DNA of 42,973 nucleotides from Fragilaria crotonensis (taxonomy: Eukaryota; Bacillariophyta; Fragilariophyceae; Fragilariales; Fragilariaceae). Shown here in pieces: positions 30,954-41,911 of the stretch; position 1 is the stretch's first letter, and the number at the start of each line of letters is the position of its first letter. The translations under genes were made by a program, and so were the position numbers. The notes beneath the pieces are model-generated. The model was not told the origin of the DNA. It saw nothing but the letters and a program-made list of their open reading frames with translations, and made no database searches. The DNA lies in the NCBI GenBank assembly GCA_022925895.1, contig JAKSYS010000542.1:1-42973 (forward strand). The letters run 5' to 3'.

Positions 30954-33900
30954 GCCATCAATGACAGGTTGTCGCCGAGTCAGTGACGAGAGAGCGCGCT
31001 GAGGGGGAGGAGAAATCCATGATGCACCACTTTCAGTTCGCTGATCACGAGTGCAGAATTCCGAGTAAAGTATGTTCACCAGCGAGGCTAATAAGAGTGG
31101 AAAGCCTTGGCCCTATCATACATATCATACGATGCCTGGATCTGGATTTGTCGATGGTGTTGTACAAGTTGTAAATTGAGACCAAGGTACTATGGTCTGT
31201 CCGTCACTCGTGAGTGCTGGTGTAGTCTACTGTCTACTGGTACTTGTACATGTATTCATAGTCCTTGCTCCTTGCAGCTTGCAGTATATGCATATATACA
31301 TATATGAATATGCATAGTGTAGCGTGTAGCCAGTAGCCAGTAGCCTGCATTGACTGTTTTCATCGTAAATTCTGTAGGACGGTAGACCGTACCGCACCAA
31401 AGAATCAATCATTGCCACTTCCTTTTCTCTTTCATTTCTCTCTGATGACGGTTTGAACACCAAACTACAAATTACGATCTACTTGTAACTTAGTGATTAG
31501 CATCAGCCTTAACATGGGTCATAATTTTGTTCGAAGGGACACCATAGCATTTTTCACTTAATTGCATATCCTTTTGGGGTTTGCTTCGATCACATCAACA
31601 GTCAGGACATCATGTACCTGATTAATGCAAGTGCATTTGGGACGAAGAAAGCATGCTGTGACACATTTTGACATGTGCCTGGGTGGCTGTGACATCCAAA
31701 TTCCCTCAGATGTTCAGTGAAACATTCCAGAGCTGAGAGTATGAAAGAAATCCCTGATGGTGCCATACAGCATACTACTACAGTACCAGAATTTGTATGC
31801 AAGACTAGAATTTGTGTTACAATAATGACAATTCAGAAAAGCCGTACTAGGTGTTATAGTAATCCTGAAAAGAAAAGGTGGTCAATTGTAAAATGTACAT
31901 TCTGATATAGATGCAAATATATGCAAAGTGGCAATCAAGAAGGTGATTTTAGAATTTCTCCAAGGAAACATAACACTGCCACTGAGAGTAGTGCCACATC
32001 ATTCTTTAGGGCAAGCTGACCAACACCTTTTCAGTCCCCTAAAACCATCATGGGCGAGCTGACCAACACCTTTTCATGCCCCTAAAACCATCATGACACA
32101 TCACCAAGGTGTTGGGAGACATGATTCTTGGATAGCAGAAGGTTGCTAGCTAGTAGTACTAGCCTAGTAGGAGTAGCCTCCCACACCGACTCGATTGGCC
32201 CATCAGACTGAATATCAGGAATAGCACTGCTGGGAGATGTACCTCTTTTGGAGGGGGAAGACAAATGGTACAATCACAGAAACAAGGGTAGCTGCAACTT
32301 GTTGATGATAAACACACCACATTTCAATCATTTTGTCTACCAGCAGCCTTGACAAGGTTGCTCATAACTTTTGCCAAATTGCTCGTCCTTCTTCTTCATA
32401 CTATTTGACTGTTCATTGTATAATGTTTGTTTTTGATCATTGGCATCAGTTTTTGAGGTGAGAATTGGTGAACACAAATGAGTGATTTTGTGTCCTTCAC
32501 CTTCTCTTGGTGACAAGATTTTTTTCCAATACTTGCCATTTGTGATTGTTGTGGAATTTCTGTTTCATGGATTGATGATGTAGAGTGATTCCAGAATGAA
32601 GAATGTCAGCTAATGGGCTTGAACTAGAGCATCGTAGACATTGGATTTGTTTGTAACATCATTTCACCAGTTTGACTTTGATGCTTCACCAGCAGTAGTA
32701 GCATGCTCTTCTGCATGGTCTCTCCCTCTCCTTAAGTATGCTGCTGGGGTGCTCGACTTGCTTATAGATAGGAGTCATTGTCTTTGTTTGCTCTAGCTGC
32801 TGGCTACATTTGAACACCATCTGATGTGGTACAGAAGTCATTAAGAGCTTCTTGGATTGTAATGCAGCCATCCCATTCGCAACAAGTGTCCCCATCATCA
32901 GTGCAACAATAATCAATCAAGAAATGTCCAGCTCTTGGGCATATTATCTTCACTTGCCTCCATTCATCATTGTCACCAGCAGATGCTTTCATAATATCAA
33001 GTAATTGCATCCAAGGAATAAGTGAACTAAGTCGGACTTGTGTGTGGAGGAGAAGTACCATCATTGCCATTCAGCTAATGCTTCACATTTATGCTTACCA
33101 GCTTCATCATGAAAGTCCTTGCTTGGTATCCTCCGTTCCCTAAGTTGATGGCATTGCATCCTTACTATTGCTGTCAATTAATCTTCCAGAATTCTTGAGC
33201 AGTGAATATTTCTTTGGATATACAAATAGTGCTAGCCTTACAATGGCAGCCCTGAACCTGGTGGACTTCCATTGCTTGCATATGGTAGGGATCTATCTGA
33301 AACCGCCAAAGACAACAGAGATGGCCCTCTCTTTATTCTGCACCAGGTTGCTTAACTTGTGCCTGACACAGAATTACCTTGTTTGAAGGATTGTAGATGC
33401 AGGAGTTTCAATGGCTGCATTATGACTGGTCCTGCTCCAAAAGGCCCCAAGAAGATTACAAAAATAAATGTATACCATTGGGAGCAGCTCCACCCAATAA
33501 TCACACTTTTGTCACCTCCTCCAATAAGGCCATCTAGCTCAGGTTTCAGCACAAACATTGACAGCAGTGACTGATTGGTTTGACCAGCAATCAGTTACCA
33601 CCACCAGCCAGGACAAAGTATCAGGTTTCTCAATTGCTGTATAAAGACTGAAAATGACATCAAAACCGTGTGACAACTGCGCTGCCAACCCAATAGAATC
33701 ATCATCATTAGAATTTCCAAATAATTGCTCCTTAGACTTCCTTGCTTTTGTTCATGGCATTCCCTTTCAGAGACAATCTTGATAAGCAAAGAAGCCTTCA
33801 AGGTCTTGGAGATCCTTCCAAAGCTCCTTCAATTAATGAACTGCTGCTTGTTATGCTGCACACTCACTGTTAGTTTCTCCTGTCAGCGGTGTGGGAAGCT

Positions 33901-34768
33901 GCTGCACTGTGGTGAGATAGCAGCTAGTGAAACAGCAAGCAGCAAGCAAAACAACAAATGCTTCCAATAAGCACAATGAAGGCATGTAGTTCACATTCAG
34001 TCAAAATCCGACAACATTTCGTATTTTTTTGATGCGTTGAATACAGCTATGGACCTGCATCATTAGAGAATGTTACATTTCGTGTGTATGTTCGTACTCC
34101 CATATAACATACGAAACCCATGCGACAAGGTCAGATGTTCTGCTTGGCATCGACCATCAACGCATTTTCGACATGCATACATACGATGTTGTACTCAAGT
34201 TATCCACGAGTCCATTATGTCATACTCGAATAATCTACGTGCCTCAGTTGAAAGGTCAAATATTCTGAAGGAGGATTTGAGTATATGACGGTATGGAACT
34301 GAAATTCTGCCGGATTCCCGGTTGAAGTTTTGTTCCTGATGTCAACAGCCTGCCGATGAAGAGATGTTGGAAGTTGGAACAAGAGTAGAATCCATGTGTA
34401 TCATCCTGGAACGTCCCGTAATTCGCCTCTGCTTCGTACTAATTGTACGTAGAAGCAGTTTCAAGAAATCGTTAGTTAGAGAAAATTTCCGCAAATTTGT
34501 TGGGGTGTCAGGGTACACGTTCAACTACCAGGTACGTCCAAAATTTTCGTGAATCATTCTACGAGAGGGTGGATCAGTGATCAAGGTTCCAAGTTCAAAA
34601 ACTGAAATTGCACTGAGATCTTCCGAAGAAAAATCTTTCTTAGAATAATCAAAGGCTGTGATCGACAATTCCTTTGGCGTGGTGGAAGATACGACATATC
34701 CATTCTCCCATAACTTTCACCTGATCGTCTTTATACGACCCCCCGAATAGAGAGTGGCCGAGATCAAC
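30954..34768. other. Gene-poor region, 3.8 kb
   Basis: No supported gene. The part to 31300 is TAC/GTA-rich and likely includes the HEAT gene promoter. From about 31500 to 34000 the sequence is more A+T-rich than the neighbouring genes, and its open frames are short, switch strand and have no recognised motif; 32680-33800 might be a very old transposon remnant, but I could not match it to a family. From 34000 to 34768 lies the upstream region of the ammonium transporter, again without recognised elements. Confidence 0.5.
32009..32094. repeat. Two tandem 43-base copies
   Basis: GGGCAAGCTGACCAACACCT and on to CCATCAT at 32009-32051 is repeated directly at 32052-32094 with a few substitutions (GGGCGAGC; TTCATGCCCC for TTCAGTCCCC). 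No further copies are adjacent. Confidence 0.9.
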
Positions 34769-36580
34769 ATGTCGACTGTGTATAGTGATTGCGTCGCTTC
34801 GTCCGCCAACGAGACTGCGGTCGTTGATTGTGTTGCGAGTGTGAGTTCGGATTTTGCCTTGACGTCGCACAGCAGTAGGACATCCCGATTACCAACGTAC
34901 GCCTCACATCATCACATTCTCACATTAATCCCCTCTCCCAATTCCCTCACCAGTACTTCGATGACAGGGTCGAAAGTCTCGCATCTGGAGTTAACTCGTT
35001 CTTCCTCATCTTTGGAGGAGCTCTCGTTTACTTCATGCAACCTGGTTTTGCCATGGTTTGTGCTGGGTCGATTCGTGCGAAGAACGCGAAGAACGTCATC
35101 CTTTGGAACTTGTTGGACAGTGCTGGTGGTGGACTGTCATTCTGGGCCGTTGGATATGCCTTCGCCTATGGTGGCGATCTTCAAGGTGGCCCAAAAACTT
35201 TTGTTGGAAACACCAACTTCTTCCTCATGAACAATGATGTTGACTATGCGTTTTGGTTCTTTCAGTTTGCTTTCGCTTCCGCACTTTCTTCCATTGTTGC
35301 TGGAACCATTGCGGAACGCACTCAAATGATTGCCTATTTGGGCTACTCCTCTTTCATCGTGGGATTCGTCTACCCTGTTGTAAGTTACTAATTCTGTTTC
35401 GGCACGTGTTTCACCTCGTGATCACCCCTCACTCATAGTACCGTTTTCACAGGTCGCCCATGCATTTTGGTCCTACAATGGCTTCCTCTCCAACACCGCC
35501 ATTGATCCACTCTTTGGTTCAGGTGTCATTGATCTTGCTGGATCCGGTCCCGTTCACATGGTTGGAGGTGTTGCCGCCTTAATGGGTGCAATCATCCTTG
35601 GTCCTCGCATTGGCCGATTTTATGATTCGAACGGCAACCCGCTTGACGAACCCGCCGAATTTGCTCCACACTCAGTCGCTCTTCAATTTTTGGGAACTTT
35701 CTGCCTCTGGTTCGGTTGGTACGGTTTCAATCCTGGTTCCGTTCTTGTTATCGACTCGGAAACGAAAGGAGATGTTGCTGCATTGGTGGCTGCCAATACC
35801 ACGCTGGCTGCTTGCGCTGGAGCTATTTCGGCGATGTTCACTTCCACCTTTTTCGATCACCGCAAGTAAGTATGAAACCCGCAGTGTGTGATGACTTGCT
35901 CGGAAAAGCCTATCTCATTTATTCCGTTATGTTTGCTTCCTAGGCATGGAGTTGCTACGTACGATTTGTCATACACCATGAATGGTTGCCTGAGTGGTCT
36001 TGTTGCAATCACTGCCGGATGTGCGACCGTGGATACGTGGGCAGCTGTCGTCATCGGAATTGCTGCCGGTTGGTTCTACCTCTTGGGATCGAAGATACTC
36101 ATCTACTTCAGAATCGACGATGCTGTTGACGCTATCCCCGTCCACATGGTTGGAGGCGCTTGGGGTGTCATTGCGACTGGCCTTTTTACAACTCAGGATC
36201 GTCGTACCGCAGCATTCGGAGAGAATCCCAACATTGGTTGGTTCTTTGAGTGGGGCCGCGGGTCTGGCAATTTTTCGCTTCTCGGCTGTCAGCTTGTTTC
36301 TGTTCTTTTCATCTTTGGTTGGACTTTTGTCATGATGGGAGGGTTTTTCTATTTCCTTAAGCTCATGGGATGGCTTCGTATCAGCGAGTTGGAGGAATAT
36401 GTTGGTATGGATGTTTCTCGCCACAAGGGAAATGCCTATGACCTTGGCAGGCCTGAAAAGGAACTTGTGGATCAGCTCAACCAGAGTCGCAGTACCCGTG
36501 GCTTCAAGCAGGCCGATTTGAGCCCTGAAGTTGAGAAGACTGCTAAACCTGTTGGTGATGAACCCGCAGAGGAAGCCTAG
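34769..36580 (+). CDS. AMT: Ammonium transporter (AMT/Rh family), four exons
   Basis: Exons are 34769-34840, 34954-35379, 35453-35865 and 35944-36580; introns have GTGAGT, GTAAGT and GTAAGT donors and AG acceptors, and splicing gives one frame of about 515 residues. Family marks are strong: GVNSFFLIFGGALVYFMQPG at the first membrane helix, the signature LAGSGPVHMVGGVAALMGAI with the first pore histidine, and AIPVHMVGGAWGVIATGLF with the second. Eleven membrane helices are expected; the hydrophilic C-terminus (ELEEYVGMDVSRHKG, then a charged tail) is the cytosolic regulatory part. It moves ammonium across the plasma membrane for nitrogen uptake. The start ATG at 34769 gives MSTVYSDCVASSANETAVVD. 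Intact, unlike the genes with frame breaks nearby. Confidence 0.95.
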
Positions 36581-36940
36581 ACCCGACGGCCGAGGATCGC
36601 CTGTATATGTGTTTTGCGTCTGTGATGTCTTAACCTTAAAAGTTAGTCTTACCACTTTTAGTTACCTCGAACCAGTTAGGCAATGACGCAACAGTACAAG
36701 GTACTATGGTAGGACTAGCTTAGCATTGCGTATCCCCTACCGGATCTTGTTCAAGAACATGTACAACAAGATTACACTTGAGACTGAAGTTGCTAACCAG
36801 CCGTACGATGTGTGCGATAGTCGGAGGTTTCTGCGCAATCACATGAGAAGCAGTGCGCCATAGCATTTAACAGCGTCCTTTTGAACGCTGATTCAGGTCC
36901 ACGCAATGGATTGCTTGTCATTGAAATCGATGGCATGGAA
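36581..36940. other. Convergent intergenic stretch
   Basis: 360 bases between the AMT stop and the stop of the minus-strand MFS gene. A TAC/GTA-rich patch lies at 36690-36715 (ACAGTACAAGGTACTATGGT). No gene seen. Confidence 0.5.
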
Positions 36941-38514
36941 TCAACAATTCGAGCTGACAGGAGTTTCACCTCCTTCGGAAAGAGACAGCAATGGTTCTTC
37001 CATTTGGTTGAAATCCGTAGTAGTAGGCTCAATTGTTTCTTGTCGTTTCTCAGAAGGAATGAACGCCACGACCATTGTGCCAATCAAATACAGAGCGGAT
37101 GCCGCCACAAACATTGTCCCATCCGCTGTTGCCTTGTAAACCAATTGTAAAATGATTGGTCCAATGGCATTCGCAAGTGCCGAAAGCGCAAACAGCGCTC
37201 CTTGGATACTTCCCTGTTGATATTCGGTAGCATGGGTAGATGCCAGGGATGACAGGATGGGAAAGTTGGTTTTGGTAAGTTGGGAAAGACACAGTGCCAC
37301 GAAAATCAAATACTTTGTTTGGCAATTCCATAAAAGAGATTATGAAACGTTCCTGATATGAAAGACGTCACCAAAAGGCCTTTCTCACCCAATAATGTAA
37401 TAAGAAACTTTAATAGAAACGCTTGGATCACAATCCCAACCACGCCCATAAGTAGGAACATTTTCGACAGATCCGAGACGTTTATATGCATTTGGTTCTC
37501 AAAGTAGTACACACAAAGTGTAACGTCTGTCGAATACACCATGCCACTGAGGAAAGTACCAATCGCCACGAGCCTAATTGCCATGTTTTGATTGAGGATT
37601 GACAATTCCTTGATCGGACGGAGCATTAGTGTCCGTGTCGTTTGTCTCGCACGTATCGACTGGTTGTGGAGTGCAATATGATTCGGCAGCGTTTCAGGCA
37701 GGAAACATACCGTGTACATGAATCCGACGATTACAACGACGGAGGAAAAGATTGAGACCTGCCAGCAACTTAGCCACCTAGCCACGGATGGAGATCCTGA
37801 GAAGCCAAGGAAATAGGTCCCGATAAACAATCCAAATCCTGGGGTTCGATAATGCGTCGGTATGACGTCTGACAAGATAGTGAACGAGATCGAGACATAA
37901 TTGACCGGACCAACGGCGCAACTCGCTGCGTAGTACCAAAACGGATCCATGGCTGGTAGTACCTGCATGACGACCAAGACTACAGGAGATATTGTCGACA
38001 GGAACGTGCTGAAGACCAACACCAAACGTCGACCGTGAGCGTCTGAAAAGCTTCCAATGACCGAGTTACAGAACAGCGCCAGAATATTGGTGACAAGCGT
38101 CATCATCGCTGCGGCCTCTTGTGCCGCACTGGCCCCCTTTTGACAAGCTTCCGGTTTGTTGTTGGTGTAACTCAAACACATCTCCTCTCCGTCATATCCG
38201 TAATGTAAGCGAGCATAGCGATCGGCCATGAGTGCCGGCACAACCCCGACAGTACTCCCAACCCCCATGGCCATGAATAGCGCGACTGGCAAAAGATGGA
38301 CGGCAGGCATGGATCGAAAGTACGTGGAGAGAAAATTGAAATAGCTGTCATGAACGTTATTGCCACCTTCGTTTCCCTCGATCTCACTTGCGGAGTCATT
38401 CTCTTGCGTGATACTCCGAGTACATTCTTCTGGTGACGATGAAACATTGGAACGACCGTTAAGGATATCCGAGTCGACAGAGATCTCTCCGTCGCTGGCC
38501 ATGATCAGTGTCAT
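36941..38514 (-). CDS. Major facilitator superfamily transporter, one frame break
   Basis: A 12-helix MFS protein. After an acidic 70-residue cytosolic N-terminus (MASDGEISVDSD) come the helices, with the loop motif NSVIGSFSDAHGRRLVLVFS (MFS motif A, G-x-x-x-D-x-x-G-R-R) near 38070-38010, and a second half from about 37610. The frame breaks near 37314-37316: one missing A in the run AAA (for AAAA) joins FYGIAKQ to KYLIFVALCLSQLTKT and carries the reading to the stop at 36941. The joined protein is about 525 residues. The substrate is unknown; the layout is like general drug or solute antiporters. ATG at 38514 (MTLIMASDG) or 38502. Nothing suggests decay other than the single homopolymer break. 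Confidence 0.85.
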
Positions 38515-39388
38515 GCTTGGCAGTTGGCGATGCCCTTCTCCGTGGGCCTGTACTCGAAACAGTTCTTGACTAAGTTGATCGAACTTGAGAACAGAATGTT
38601 TCAATCGCAGTTCAATGTTCAATGTTTTCTGCGATTAAAATCTCCCTGTTTCTGCAAATTTGTGATCATGAGTCATGAGTCACGAGTGTATCTCACACTA
38701 CACTACCGGTAGATTTGTGATCCTACTACCACGTAAGATACCAGTATTACGGTGCCATGTAGGTGTTTGTACGTAGTATCTTGTACAGTATTCATATGCA
38801 CATATGATCATACGATCATACCAGCGTGTGTGTGTGTGCATAGACAGTGATCTTGGGGAACCAGTTCTACAGCACTGGAGAATTCGGAGTCCAACGTATT
38901 ACTGGGTACTATAGTACACTCTGGTGGTCTCAGGTCTGTCATCCACCTCCAAGTAGCTAGTATCTCCTATACATATTCTACGTAAGCTCATACTTCAGTA
39001 CTTCTGTGGAAGTAGGACCGTCCTGTGCACTAAGCAATCGCCATCACGAGGTCTGCTACGTACCTCAAGCCTCATGTTATTCTTTACTCTCTCTCCCACT
39101 CGCATTCCCTATGACCTATGACTCTCTTCGACGTATGATACGAGTATGTCATACTAGATCATTGGGTGCAGATAGCAACTGTGAACTGTGCATAGCGAAT
39201 CCACAATGAGATGTCTCCGGTGAAATGCCTGATGTCCGAACTGAGCAGACCGAATTGTGACTGACGAAGACATCAGCCAACTGACTTAGATCCTTGTTCC
39301 GCATCGCACACACCCTACCAAACAAACACCCACCTATACCCTCAACCTATAAGGCTTCCCCCCACCAACGCACCCAGCCAGTCTCACC
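38515..39388. promoter_or_regulatory. Divergent intergenic region between two MFS genes
   Basis: About 870 bases between divergently transcribed transporters. It holds a GTGTGTGTGTG run near 38825-38837, CATATGATCATACGATCATACC near 38800-38822, many TAC/GTA words (38690-38990), and a C/A-rich leader directly before the ATG at 39389 (CTTCCCCCCACCAACGCACC). Promoter function follows from position; no specific site is proven. Confidence 0.4.
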
Positions 39389-40828
39389 ATGGGAAGCCCG
39401 AACGAACCTGCCAATTCTGGCAAGAAGCTACCGGTAGCGTGCTGCCGGTATCCTCTTGAATACCTTGCCCTGTTAAAGCAAAATCCGCGGTACCGTCTGT
39501 ACTTCTTATCTCATATCTGCCAACACATTGGCGACTGGTACATTCGCATAGCATCGCTCCTTGCTTTGGATCGTTTGGCACCGGATTCAGCCACGGCCAT
39601 TTCTCTTTTGGTCTTGGTCAAGCTTGGCCCGCACGTTCTATTCCCGTCCTTGGGAGGAGCTCTGGCAGACTCGCTCGACAGACGGAAGGTTATGATGACG
39701 CTGGACCTTCTAGGTGCATTCGTTACGCTCGGATTCATGATTGCCATTGAAACGAATTCACTTGTACTGTTTTACATCAGTGCCGCACTACGAGCGACTG
39801 TGCATTCTCTGTACGAACCCACTACCAAGGCCTTGGTACCCATGATTGTCGCAGATCATGAGGATCTCAAACGAGCCATGACGTTGAATGGACTTGCATG
39901 GGCCTTTCTCATGGCGATTGGAGGTCTTGTTGCTGGGGCCACTTCGTCGTACATTGGACTCCAGGCATGCTTCGCCTTTGACAGTTTGACCTACTTCATT
40001 AGTGCATTCGTCCTCTGCTTGTTGCATGGAAACTACAAAGTTCCGAACGATGGCCAAAGTCTGTCACGAAAAATTGATCCAAGCGATGTGGTAAAGACAA
40101 AGACAGTTCGAGGGGTCCTTCTCAGTATGACTCGGCCGGTTGTTGCATTCACTAGAATGACATGCGAGGTGATCAAGTACCTTTGGAGAAGCGGCTTTGG
40201 CCTTGTGGTGTTCTTGAAATCTACGGGAAGCATTATTTGGGGACCAACCGATGTTCTCAACATGGAATATGCACACGTTCCTGACGATGAAGCCGCCACT
40301 AGTGAACGTTTGGGGGTCATGTTTTCGTGCCTCGGAGCAGGGTGCCTGGTCGGCCCAATGTTTGCCAACTTTTTCACGGATCCTGATCGTCCGGCATCTC
40401 TACAGCTAGTATGCATTGGTGCCATTGCATTCATGATGAGCGGCTGGATTGGGTTTTCAGAAACGTCGAGTTTTTCATTAATTTGCTTCTTTTCGTTTGT
40501 GCGCGGCTGCGGCTCGAGTGTGATCTGGGTGAATTCGTCGCTTCTCTTGCAGCGATTGTCTGTCCCCGAGATGCTGGGACGCGTGTTGGCATTGGAGTTT
40601 GCTTTCATGATGTTGTTTGAAAGTATCATTGCCTATGCGACAGGTATCCTCGTGGATAAGGGCATCACCAAGCATGAAATTTCGACCGCCGTGGCTGGCA
40701 TTGCTGCCGGCTTTTTTTTGTTCTGGACTACGTATCACATGTTTGGTAAAGGTGCTGCGCGGACGGAATTTAATCAGCCGTCGCTGGAGGTGCGAGTGGA
40801 CGCAATGGCAAACGTCGTCTTCGCTTGA
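39389..40828 (+). CDS. MFS transporter, DHA3/enterobactin-exporter type
   Basis: Intact 479-residue membrane protein. The ATG at 39389 gives MGSPNEPANSGKKL, then helices from about residue 35. The loop GGALADSLDRRKVMMTLDLL (near residue 90) is MFS motif A in the form found in the DHA3/MFS_3 group, which includes EntS-like and macrolide efflux proteins common in bacteria. NSSLLLQRLSVPEMLGRVLA in the second half also matches that group (Q-x-x-x-P-x-x-x-L-G-R-V). The substrate is unknown. Bacterial-type relatives hint at an old horizontal origin, but I cannot test it. It is 115 bases upstream of, and on the same strand as, the phosphoesterase-like gene. Confidence 0.82.
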   Translation: MGSPNEPANSGKKLPVACCRYPLEYLALLKQNPRYRLYFLSHICQHIGDWYIRIASLLALDRLAPDSATAISLLVLVKLGPHVLFPSLGGALADSLDRRKVMMTLDLLGAFVTLGFMIAIETNSLVLFYISAALRATVHSLYEPTTKALVPMIVADHEDLKRAMTLNGLAWAFLMAIGGLVAGATSSYIGLQACFAFDSLTYFISAFVLCLLHGNYKVPNDGQSLSRKIDPSDVVKTKTVRGVLLSMTRPVVAFTRMTCEVIKYLWRSGFGLVVFLKSTGSIIWGPTDVLNMEYAHVPDDEAATSERLGVMFSCLGAGCLVGPMFANFFTDPDRPASLQLVCIGAIAFMMSGWIGFSETSSFSLICFFSFVRGCGSSVIWVNSSLLLQRLSVPEMLGRVLALEFAFMMLFESIIAYATGILVDKGITKHEISTAVAGIAAGFFLFWTTYHMFGKGAARTEFNQPSLEVRVDAMANVVFA

Positions 40829-40943
40829 AGCGTGGACGCACCTCTGCTGATATCTCCGATAGTCCACGGCAACGGGGAGTATCTTCGTTCGTGATTGCTG
40901 GAAACTCGCGTTTCTCATGTCGAATTCCTCATAAAGGAGAAAG

Positions 40944-41831
40944 ATGATGTCAAAATTGCTTTCACTGTTGCCGATGCTATTTGCTGTTGCAAGGGCACAA
41001 ATGGACGATGAAGTTCGCCCTATGGTGGAAAGTCGGCGCTTGAGCGAGTCGCCTTCAGGTGTTGTCAAATTCTACGCACTTGGTGATACGCCTTATGGTG
41101 TTCGAGAACGTGTCCGATTTCCGATGCAGTTGAATCGCATGGAATCACGAGCTGACTTTTTGGTTCATTTAGGCAATATCCGTGAGCGTCAACAAGACTG
41201 TTACCCGCCACACTTGGATCAAGCAAGTGCGATCTTGTTGAAGCACTCCCTGATGACGACGTTTGTACTTCCAGGTGAAGCTGATTGGTACACTTGTTTG
41301 CATCAGAATTCGGCGTGGGATCTTTGGTTAAATACCTTTGCCGTCTTCGAAGATAACTGGAATCACAAGATGAGTGTGCGACACCAAGTTGGAAATCTCG
41401 AGAATTTTTCGTTTGTCCACAAGGGAGTTCTTTTCATCTCGTTTCACATTTTGGACGTGTCCGTAGTTGACAGAAATTCATGGGACGCCTTAGTCAAGGC
41501 AAACATCCGATGGCTGGAAAGTGAGCTCGTGACGCATTTCTCCAGCAGGGATGTGGGTGCCATTGTCATGTTCGCTCACGCGAAACCTCACGTTCGGCGG
41601 CATCGTGACTTTTACGACTCATTGCTGAGGATTGCTTCTACCATCGCCAAGCCGATCATGTATTTGCATTCCGACGAGGACAAGTTTAGTGCGACGCGTG
41701 ATTTTCCGGTGACCAACATTTTGCGTGTGAGTCTGCCCAAAGGCGGGAACGAGGACCCGATTGAAATTACGGTGGATCCTTCTCAAGCGAATCCTTTCAA
41801 GTTGCATAGACGACCTTACTCGTTAGTGTAA
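40944..41831 (+). CDS. Secreted metallophosphoesterase-like protein, probable pseudoenzyme
   Basis: Intact, 295 residues; ATG at 40944 (a second ATG follows at once) begins MMSKLLSLLPMLFAVARAQ, a clean signal peptide. It aligns along its length with the 22247-23173 protein: VVKFYALGDTPYGVRERV matches FYALGDVPYLDSERE, and DPIEITVDPSQANPFKLHRR matches DPLEVVVDSRAEHPFKLKRR. However, the metal ligands are lost: HVGDLK becomes HLGNIRE (D to N), GDNDVVEC becomes GEADWYTC (N to A), and HGEKHEF becomes HSDEDKF. Only the first D and the H of MFAHAKPH remain. A non-catalytic binding or structural role is inferred. The frame is open and the fold pattern conserved, so it is a functional gene rather than a dead one. 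Confidence 0.8.
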   Translation: MMSKLLSLLPMLFAVARAQMDDEVRPMVESRRLSESPSGVVKFYALGDTPYGVRERVRFPMQLNRMESRADFLVHLGNIRERQQDCYPPHLDQASAILLKHSLMTTFVLPGEADWYTCLHQNSAWDLWLNTFAVFEDNWNHKMSVRHQVGNLENFSFVHKGVLFISFHILDVSVVDRNSWDALVKANIRWLESELVTHFSSRDVGAIVMFAHAKPHVRRHRDFYDSLLRIASTIAKPIMYLHSDEDKFSATRDFPVTNILRVSLPKGGNEDPIEITVDPSQANPFKLHRRPYSLV

Positions 41832-41911
41832 TGTCGTAGACAAAATAACCGTAGAGATGACACATGCAATAGCAGCAAGTTGTGTACATATGGCTTAAGA
41901 GCAAGTTGAAT

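Noticed and set aside
30954-31079. GTG start at 31079 for the HEAT protein
   Set aside because: Nuclear genes rarely start with GTG; ATG 30953 is used, with a possible spliced upstream exon noted.
31080-34700. Several 60-90 codon open frames as genes
   Set aside because: They lie on both strands, overlap, have no recognisable motif and often lack ATG context; the region is best left as gene-poor.
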